From assembly GCA_016844285.1 (NCBI GenBank), contig JAENIS010000031.1, positions 1 through 27,407 of the forward strand: a DNA stretch of 27,407 bases. The letters are read 5' to 3'. This DNA comes from Dehalococcoidales bacterium (GTDB taxonomy: Bacteria > Chloroflexota > Dehalococcoidia > Dehalococcoidales > UBA2162). The position numbers and the translations under genes are program-made. A model generated the notes under the pieces. The model made no database searches. It was given only the letters and a program-made list of their open reading frames with translations, and had not been told where the DNA came from. Positions within the stretch are counted from its first letter, which is position 1; each line of letters opens with the position of its first letter. This document shows, in pieces, positions 22,572 to 27,407 of this stretch.

Positions 22572-23318
22572 CTACCGCTGAATACCTCTGACCATAATAG
22601 TCTCTCCGCTTATGTGCCTAGAGGCCTCAGAGGCAAGGAAAATAGCCACGTAGGCTACGTCCTCCGGCTGCCCCGGGCGGTCCAAATGTGGCATGGTTTC
22701 CACATTCTCAGTGGTTAGTATTTTCTGAGCCCTGACACCCTCAGTTTCAATCATACCTGGGGCAATGGCATTCACGTTAATATTGTGCTTTGACCATTCC
22801 ATAGCCAGAGTCCTGGTAAGATTAATGACTCCCGCTTTGGCCGCTGCGTAATGAGCCCTTCCCACAGCGCCATTTACTCCAGCCGCTGAGGCAATGCTGA
22901 TGATTTTACCACTTTTCTGGGAAATCATCACCTTCCCCACCGCCTGGCTACAGAGGAAGACCCCTTTCAGGTTAATATTAATGATTGCGTCCCATCCATT
23001 GGGGGTCATTTCCTCTGCGGGACACACGAAACCAGCTCCGGCATTGTTTACTATTATATCGATTTTGCCAAATTCATCAATTGTCTGCTTAACCAGGCTT
23101 TCAACCTGTTCCGGTACACGAACGTCTGCGGCAACCGCTAGAGAACGCCTGCCTAAGCCCCTAATCTCCGCAGCCATCGCATCCAAGTTAGCCTGTTTGC
23201 GACTGGCTACCACCACATCTGCTCCGGCCTTAGCAAATTGCAGGGCAATAGTCTTGCCAATACCAGTACCACCACCAGTAACAATGGCCACCTTGTCGGT
23301 CAAATCGAATACGGACAT
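22572..23318 (-). CDS. Short-chain dehydrogenase/reductase (FabG-like)
   Basis: This is an NAD(P)H-dependent oxidoreductase of 248 residues with the classical SDR layout: cofactor loop TGGGTGIG (14-21), AADV (63-66), NNAG (91-94), Asn115, and the catalytic Ser144, Tyr157 and Lys161 (HYAAAK). Ser39-Arg40 after beta-2 (VVASRK) favours NADPH. The proline-glycine motif after the active site (IAPGMIET) is normal. The substrate is unknown; it resembles 3-oxoacyl reductases and the many unassigned SDRs of Dehalococcoidia. AAGGAGGT lies six bases before ATG 23318. It lies between the two tRNA-Val end copies and could have arrived with the same element. Confidence 0.93.
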   Translation of the reverse strand: MSVFDLTDKVAIVTGGGTGIGKTIALQFAKAGADVVVASRKQANLDAMAAEIRGLGRRSLAVAADVRVPEQVESLVKQTIDEFGKIDIIVNNAGAGFVCPAEEMTPNGWDAIININLKGVFLCSQAVGKVMISQKSGKIISIASAAGVNGAVGRAHYAAAKAGVINLTRTLAMEWSKHNINVNAIAPGMIETEGVRAQKILTTENVETMPHLDRPGQPEDVAYVAIFLASEASRHISGETIMVRGIQR

Positions 23319-23646
23319 CTGAGACCTCCTTTTCTAAAGATTTCTTTGTGAGCCGCTATCGCTAATCTCGGTTGCTCATATCTTAAGGACTCATGGTGAC
23401 GGCTGTCAACATCCGGGCTCACCAAAGTGACCACAGCCGCTTTTTCGCTTCCAGAGTTTAATAAAACGAGTACCATGGTCGAGATGGGGTTTCCTTCTGA
23501 GTGGCATTGGCGCTGGCATATTGGGGAAGAATGCTTATGATGCCGATTCGCCCGCTGCAACTGTGACGTCGGATGTCACAGACGGCAATTTGGGGAAAAT
23601 AATTATATACTGAACGTCAATTCAAACATTTCGGTTCTGCGTATTG

Positions 23647-23663
23647 TCCAGTACCGCCCACCA
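23647..23663 (+). repeat. Second copy of the tRNA-Val 3' end (17 bp, one mismatch)
   Basis: tccagtaccgcccacca matches the tRNA half site end at 21524-21540 at 16 of 17 positions, in the same orientation. It covers the 3' T-stem strand, acceptor strand and CCA; the T-loop upstream does not match. The two copies bracket the toxin-antitoxin and SDR genes. A degraded attachment repeat is a possible reading. The rest of 23319-23807 contains no gene I can support. Confidence 0.45.
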
Positions 23664-23769
23664 TCCCGTTCGATAGATAAAACACTTCAGAAAACCTTTC
23701 CATCAGTATTTTAATTGTTCCGTTCGTGTCACCCCAACTCCACAATGTCACCTTTATCACGCTGTGGTA

Positions 23770-23775
23770 TATAAT
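23770..23775 (+). promoter_or_regulatory. Candidate -10 box of the CMD gene
   Basis: A perfect TATAAT preceded by 'tgtggta' lies about 33 bases before ATG 23808. The -35 region (around 23746) is poor, so an extended -10 or activated promoter is more likely. Confidence 0.35.
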
Positions 23776-23807
23776 ATATCCAGAAGATTCAAGATGGAGG
23801 TAATCAT

Positions 23808-24110
23808 ATGCCAGAACATCCCCTGAAAATTTACGAAGACCTGGACCCAAAACTCCTGAGCCTGGTGAACAGCACCCGAGAGCTGGCACTGGCTGATGGC
23901 GCCCTGCCCAGGAAAGTAAAACTGCTCATTGCCATGGTGCTGGATGCGGTGCATGGAGCAACTGACGGTGTACAGTCCCTGACCCGGGAGGCTATAAAAG
24001 CAGGAGCCACCAGGGAAGAAATCGCTGAGGCTTTACGGGTAGCCCAGTACATCTGCGGGGTAGGCTGCGTCTATACGGCGGCGAGGGCGCTGAAGGAAGT
24101 GCTTAAATAG
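23808..24110 (+). CDS. Carboxymuconolactone decarboxylase (CMD)/AhpD-like family protein
   Basis: This is a small all-helical CMD-fold protein, 100 residues. The family frame is clear: LADGALPRKVKLLIAMVLDAVHGATDGVQSLTREAIKAGATREEIAEALRVA. The AhpD-type CxxC redox pair that would sit at about residues 49-55 is absent (VHGATDG); His49 is kept, and two cysteines near the C-terminus (Cys83, Cys87 in ICGVGC) are spaced four apart. Peroxidase or disulfide-reductase activity is therefore doubtful, unless the C-terminal pair substitutes. GGAGG lies eight bases before ATG 23808. It stands alone, with no alkylhydroperoxide or protocatechuate gene nearby. Confidence 0.87.
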   Translation: MPEHPLKIYEDLDPKLLSLVNSTRELALADGALPRKVKLLIAMVLDAVHGATDGVQSLTREAIKAGATREEIAEALRVAQYICGVGCVYTAARALKEVLK

Positions 24111-24229
24111 CGAAATAGTAGCCTCGCCATCATAATTCTCCTTCCAATTTAACTGCGATAATCCTGGCGATGCTGTCTGATGACCTGTTCCCTGGTATCG
24201 CTCTAAGAGCGTCCTGCGTCGCATGGGTA

Positions 24230-24565
24230 TTATCTTTTCCAGCTACGAATCACTTCGTATTGCACTCGCCACTTAACATCAAATGCATTTCCCGGCCATT
24301 GTTGCAGCCTATCCTTATGGGCTGCGGCCAGCTCCGGACTGGATTCGTAGGCTTGAAAAGCACCCGGGTGGTCAAATTTGTACATGACGACATAGGTGGG
24401 GTACTCGGCCTTGTCATATAATCGCTGGCAAAGTTTGACCTCCTTCAGCGGTTCAAACTCCATTAACATGGGAATGTGCGTTTCCGCATACCACTTGCCG
24501 ACCTCGGACACTAATGCCGGCTTGATGACACTTCCGGTAAGATGTAAGACTGAACTATCTTCCAT
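24230..24565 (-). CDS. EthD/dimeric alpha-beta barrel-like protein
   Basis: This is a 111-residue protein probably with the ferredoxin-like fold of EthD- and Dabb-type proteins. The pattern is a first strand (SVLHLTGSVI), helix (SEVGKWYAETHIPMLMEF), a strand with leucine/lysine, then YPTYVVMYKFDHPGAFQAYESSPELAAAHKD, where aromatic and helix spacing match that fold. The family has varied roles (small-molecule binding, monooxygenase-like activity) and none can be assigned. GGAGG lies seven bases before ATG 24565. It is convergent with the CMD gene, with 120 bp between stops. It is a singleton with no clear partner. Confidence 0.68.
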   Translation of the reverse strand: MEDSSVLHLTGSVIKPALVSEVGKWYAETHIPMLMEFEPLKEVKLCQRLYDKAEYPTYVVMYKFDHPGAFQAYESSPELAAAHKDRLQQWPGNAFDVKWRVQYEVIRSWKR

Positions 24566-24752
24566 TTTAGTTCCTCCTATATTGTTCTGGCATATTTTAC
24601 TGGCTCGCTGTGGGTAATTATACTACCTGAATGTAGTCAGTGAAAGTGAAATATCAAGATTTGGTTAATCAACTCTTGATTCTTGCTTAAGATTGTTTAT
24701 TGACCTCACTCCCTTAATCCCCCTCTTCTCGTAGGAGAGGGGGAGATAGAAA

Positions 24753-24784
24753 AAGAGGTGTCCTTCCGCGGAAGGACACCTCTT
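24753..24784. repeat. 32-bp perfect palindrome
   Basis: Arms 24753-24768 and 24769-24784 are exact inverted copies (aagaggtgtccttccg and complement, no spacer). It lies in the 500-bp space between the EthD-like and cupin genes, which holds palindromes and repeats but no gene I can support. On the minus strand it is far past the cupin stop, so a terminator role is unlikely. Confidence 0.85.
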
Positions 24785-24837
24785 AGACGCCCTACGAAAA
24801 AAGCCCTCTCGCTCCCCCTTTAATAAAGGGAGAAGTT

Positions 24838-24882
24838 TCCCCCTTTGCCAAAGAGCCTGTCCCGTGCTTGACACGGGAGGGA
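24838..24882. repeat. 45-bp dispersed repeat, copy 2
   Basis: This is 43/45 identical to 12421-12465; the two differences are adjacent (ttGGGaaag versus ttGCCaaag). It contains the cccgtg-cttga-cacggg hairpin. Confidence 0.8.
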
Positions 24883-24950
24883 CTCAGAAGGATTTCACTC
24901 TGGGCATAGCCCCCTCTCTTCTACTTAACTCCCCCTTCCCACCAGGAAGC

Positions 24951-25031
24951 GGGTCAGGGGGATGGGCATTCGACTGAAGCTTGCCAGTAAGCCGGCACAT
25001 TCCCCTATTTTCATGATGTAGCAATCGCCAC
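24951..25031. repeat. 81-bp direct repeat, copy 1
   Basis: This matches 25639-25719 at about 74 of 81 positions in the same orientation. The differences cluster in the middle (about 24988-25001). The copies bracket the cupin gene. I see no start, stop or tRNA-like fold that explains the conservation. Confidence 0.8.
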
Positions 25032-25070
25032 ACCTGACGTGACACTAGCTTTAAGATGTGCGCCAGTTTC

Positions 25071-25421
25071 CTAATCAAGAGCAATGAACAGAGAGTTGCG
25101 GGGCTGGTTGTTCACCGCGCGGCTGATATGTCCCTTGCCGGTGGTATCCTCCGCCAGCATTATTTCGCCGGGTCCGAGGCGACGTGTTGTGCCATCGCTG
25201 GCGACAATTTCAACGGAACCCTCTAGATTGACGACGAACTGCCGGCGGGGCGCATTATGCCAGTCATAGTCGTAATCGGCGCCGGTGACGCGGAAGATTA
25301 CACCAGTTGCCTTGATGAGTTTCGATAAATGCTGCCCGCTTTTTCCGCCGTCAAGCGGTATCTCGACATCCTGGAAATGGGATAAGCCGTCAGGGCCGGT
25401 GTACAAGCGCGTGTATTTCAT
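25071..25421 (-). CDS. Cupin-domain protein
   Basis: This is a single-domain cupin of 116 residues. The N-terminal part (about 1-45) precedes the cupin barrel: motif 1 region DYDYDWHNAPRRQFVVNLEGSVEIV (about 50-74) with His55, and motif 2 region LGPGEIMLAEDTTGKGHIS (about 82-100) with a terminal His98. The typical metal set (HxH, E, H) is only partly visible, so metal binding is uncertain. Such small cupins act as isomerases, dioxygenase-like enzymes or ligand-binding proteins, and none can be chosen. AAGGAGGGAG lies about eight bases before ATG 25421. The gene lies alone between two 81-bp direct repeats. Confidence 0.83.
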   Translation of the reverse strand: MKYTRLYTGPDGLSHFQDVEIPLDGGKSGQHLSKLIKATGVIFRVTGADYDYDWHNAPRRQFVVNLEGSVEIVASDGTTRRLGPGEIMLAEDTTGKGHISRAVNNQPRNSLFIALD

Positions 25422-25638
25422 ACAGGTCTCCCTCCTTAGTTCTTACTGTATTGAATCATACCATATGTCAAACGTTCCTGTACAAGCAATGAACGATGTC
25501 TGGCAGCAAGTCAAGAGGTAATATTGACCTACTAGATGTCCTGTCTGGTTAATTAATGAACCAATGACTGTTTCAGCAAACATTACCGCTTACGGACGAC
25601 CTCATCCCCTTGCTCCCCTTCTCCTACTCAGGAGAAGG

Positions 25639-25719
25639 GGGTCAGGGGGATGGGCATTCGACTGAAGCTTGCCAGTGAGTCAGAGCAGTCCCCTATTTTC
25701 ATGAAGTAGCAATCGCCAC
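25639..25719. repeat. 81-bp direct repeat, copy 2
   Basis: This is the second copy of the 24951-25031 repeat, 688 bp away in the same orientation. It is preceded by a small hairpin, ccccttctcc-tactca-ggagaagggg (25615-25640), which the first copy has only in eroded form. No gene is seen in 25422-25819. Confidence 0.8.
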
Positions 25720-25819
25720 CTATTTATCTAACGCGACAATAGATGTCGAAGCTCGTCAGGACAAGCTCGAATGCAGACACCGCAGTACCAGAAATTGGCA
25801 GTTGGGGGAGACCGGAAAG

Positions 25820-26068
25820 TCAGGCTTTCGGAAAGATGTGGTCGCCCTCTATCCTGATATCGCCACGTAGCTCCATGGCTTCCAGGGCGGCTTCGGCGAG
25901 TATCTTTGAGCTGCTAAAGTCAAGAGTACGGTCTTCGCAGCGGACCTCATGAGCAATCTCATCCACCGTGCATGGCCCCAGGCTGAGCCGCAACTTCACC
26001 ACATCGTACATGGACGCCACGGTGAAGTTGGCACAGATGCTATCGATGATATATTGTAAAGCTGCCAT
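25820..26068 (-). CDS. Small protein of unknown function
   Basis: I do not recognise this 82-residue protein. The first half is mostly helical (LQYIIDSICANFTVASMYDVVKLRLSLG), then CTVDEIAHEV, which looks like the second helix of a winged-helix module, and a C-terminal helix-hairpin (LAEAALEAMELRGDIRIEGDHIFPK) like a wing. A small winged-helix or DNA-binding-like fold is possible but unproven. It starts 39 bp after the dienelactone hydrolase stop on the same strand, with GAGGT five bases before ATG 26068, so the two are probably one operon. Confidence 0.6.
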   Translation of the reverse strand: MAALQYIIDSICANFTVASMYDVVKLRLSLGPCTVDEIAHEVRCEDRTLDFSSSKILAEAALEAMELRGDIRIEGDHIFPKA

Positions 26069-26107
26069 ACTACCTCTACGTTACATGGCTAAAGCCCCGA
26101 CCCATTC

Positions 26108-26875
26108 TTAGCCCTGGAGGTGCTTGCTAAAGAAGGTAAAAACCTTCTGCCAGCCATCCATCGCCTGTTGAGGGCGGTAGGCTGGTCGGTCGTAGTACCA
26201 GAAACCATGTCCGGCACCGTCGTAGCGGTGGAACTCATAGTCCTTCCCGTACTTCTTAAGCTCCGCCTCCAGCTTGTTGACCATTTCCGGCGAAGGGTTC
26301 TGGTCCTCGTTACCGAAAAGTCCCAGCAAAGGGGATGATAAGTCCCTGGTGTAATCAATCGGCGCCACCGGACACTGCGCCGTTAGCTCCTCCTTGGACA
26401 TGACCACCCGGCCACCCCAGCAATCTACGGTAGCGTTGAAACCTTTCACGCGGCACGCTACCAGATAAGCATGCCGGCCGCCGGAGCAGCTACCAATGAT
26501 GCCTACCTTGCCATTGCTGTTGGGGAGCGACTTCAAGTAGCGCAGGGAAGCCTCGCAGTCGCCGATGACACTCTCATCAGGCACCCCACCCTGTGCTCGT
26601 GCCTTGGCGGCCACTTCTTCCGGCGTGCCGTGGCCAAACCTGAAGAACATGTTCGGGCAGATGACCACGTAGCCATGCTGGCTAAAACGGCGGGCTATCT
26701 CCCGGTAAAGCTCGTCCCATCCGGGGAGGTGATGAACCAGAACAATGCCGGGGAAAGGACCCGGCCCAACCGGTCGCGCGAAGTAGGCATTTATCAGGTC
26801 ACCTTTATACCCTGCTATCGTAATCGTTTCCGCGAATAGGCTCTCGTATGTGTCGGTTCTAAACTGGTTCCACAT
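26108..26875 (-). CDS. Dienelactone hydrolase-family protein
   Basis: This is an alpha/beta-hydrolase of 255 residues that opens cyclic esters such as dienelactones. It has the cysteine nucleophile in the elbow GSCSGG (Cys130), the acid Asp191 (GNEDQNPSP) and base His223 (GAGHGFW). The HHLPGWDELYREIARRF segment near residue 48 and PNMFFR at 74-79 also match the family. A first-shell Glu normally paired with the Cys is not obvious. GGAGG lies six bases before ATG 26875. The likely role is hydrolysis of a lactone or ester in carboxylate breakdown; the precise substrate is unknown. An 82-residue gene follows in the same direction. Confidence 0.93.
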   Translation of the reverse strand: MWNQFRTDTYESLFAETITIAGYKGDLINAYFARPVGPGPFPGIVLVHHLPGWDELYREIARRFSQHGYVVICPNMFFRFGHGTPEEVAAKARAQGGVPDESVIGDCEASLRYLKSLPNSNGKVGIIGSCSGGRHAYLVACRVKGFNATVDCWGGRVVMSKEELTAQCPVAPIDYTRDLSSPLLGLFGNEDQNPSPEMVNKLEAELKKYGKDYEFHRYDGAGHGFWYYDRPAYRPQQAMDGWQKVFTFFSKHLQG

Positions 26876-27055
26876 GGTTCCTCCTTTAGACTAATGTTTT
26901 GAAGAATACTCCATCGCCACTTTGGATGTCAAGTTAACCAGGCATCCTTACGTTTGGCATCCACTGCTTCTTGTTCTTTAGTCAATGCTCAAGATATAAT
27001 GGCTGGTGAAGAGGTGCTGCCCTTCTAGGGAGATTTTAACCTCACCCCCTTTGTC

Positions 27056-27111
27056 CTCCTTTCCAAGGAAAGGAGAGGGGGAATAGAATAGAAGAGGGCT
27101 ACCGCCCTCTT
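27056..27111. repeat. Double-hairpin element before the methyltransferase gene
   Basis: A 9-bp stem (27056-27064 with 27067-27075) is followed by an 8-bp stem (aagagggc/gccctctt, 27092-27099 with 27104-27111). The arrangement and the 'gggcta(c)c' loop resemble the element at 5509-5565. It fills part of the 280-bp gap between the divergent dienelactone hydrolase and methyltransferase starts. Confidence 0.6.
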
Positions 27112-27155
27112 AAACACTCGCTCTGGTGGAAGAGGATTAAAGAGGAGAGCTTGCG

Positions 27156-27407
27156 ATGGAGACGAACGTAATCTACTGTGGTGACTGTCTCCTGAAATTG
27201 AAGGAGATACCCTCCGAGAGTATTGACCTGATTTATATTGACCCTCCTTTTAGCTCCAATAGAGATTACGTGGCGTTCTGGAAGGAGCAAGAAAAGAGGC
27301 ATTTCGAAGATAGGTTTGAAAATGTCAGTGCCTATATTGACTACATGAAGCATCGCTTGAAAGAACTGCATCGAGTCTTAAAATCGACTGGTAGTTTTTA
27401 TTACCAT
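27156..27407 (+). CDS. Site-specific DNA methyltransferase (beta class), 5' part
   Basis: This is the first 84 codons of a DNA adenine or cytosine-N4 methyltransferase, cut by the window edge. It starts METNVIYCGDCLLKLKEIPSESIDLIYIDPPF: the catalytic motif IV is DPPF at residues 29-32, followed by SSNRDYVAFW, FEDRFENVSAYIDYM and LKELHRVLKSTGSFYYH, typical of the group in which motif IV precedes the SAM-binding FxGxG (beta class). AGAGGAG lies nine bases before ATG 27156. Whether a restriction enzyme accompanies it lies outside the window. The target site cannot be read. Confidence 0.88.
   Translation, partial: METNVIYCGDCLLKLKEIPSESIDLIYIDPPFSSNRDYVAFWKEQEKRHFEDRFENVSAYIDYMKHRLKELHRVLKSTGSFYYH

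Noticed and set aside
22398..22718. 106-codon plus-strand frame after the antitoxin
   Set aside because: Its second half is antisense to the SDR gene's end and the first half has no ribosome site or family features.
24713..25720. Repeated palindromes considered as a CRISPR array
   Set aside because: The repeats are of different kinds and sizes with no regular 25-40 bp repeat-spacer alternation, and no cas gene is nearby.

Overview
The window looks like a chromosome segment of an uncultured Chloroflexota bacterium, most like Dehalococcoidia. This is inferred from gene style: crotonase, FAA-hydrolase, carboxymuconolactone-decarboxylase and dienelactone-hydrolase singletons, a glycine-rich RRM protein beside a zinc-ribbon protein, a pyruvoyl arginine decarboxylase, and many intergenic palindromes and MITE-like repeats. 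No 16S gene or other definitive marker is present.

Layout. 1-1230: an IS1249-like (IS256-type) insertion sequence sits inside a MITE-like repeat with a visible 7-bp target duplication. 1270-3057 (+): a crotonase with a damaged 5' end, then a nine-helix presenilin/signal-peptide-peptidase homologue. 3251-4612 (-): a TIGR04076-type protein, an RRM RNA-binding protein and a zinc-ribbon protein. 5001-9170 (-): a compact type IV pilus/type II secretion cluster (pseudopilin, inner-membrane PilC/GspF, ATPase PilB/GspE); the ATPase carries two N-terminal nuclease-fold-like repeats. 9500-10480 (+): a second crotonase. 10766-12395 (+): pyruvoyl arginine decarboxylase followed by a frameshifted agmatinase (arginine to agmatine to putrescine). 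12562-15409 (-): TlyA rRNA methyltransferase, a zinc alcohol dehydrogenase and an LsrF-like aldolase, the last two probably one operon. 15559-18468 (-): one intact oligopeptide/nickel-type substrate-binding lipoprotein between a decayed C-terminal remnant and a stray lipoprotein N-terminus. 18829-20097 (-): an MFS transporter, divergent from an FAA hydrolase (20413-21348, +).

21496-23663 shows signs of integration: the 3' half of a tRNA-Val(CAC) ending in CCA, a RelE/HigB-HigA toxin-antitoxin pair with its own palindromic operator, an SDR oxidoreductase, and a second 17-bp copy of the tRNA end. 23808-26875 holds small singletons (CMD, EthD-like, cupin, an 82-residue unknown, dienelactone hydrolase) among palindromes and direct repeats; the cupin gene lies between two 81-bp direct repeats. 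The window ends inside a DNA methyltransferase gene (27156 onward).

The strongest candidates for unusual biology are the ATPase with duplicated nuclease-like domains, the bacterial presenilin homologue, the tRNA-Val half site with its adjacent toxin-antitoxin module, and the decaying arginine-to-putrescine pair. I did not find a clearly new multi-gene defence or secretion system. Several genes carry frameshifts or stops; these may be real decay or assembly error, and the sequence alone cannot separate the two.
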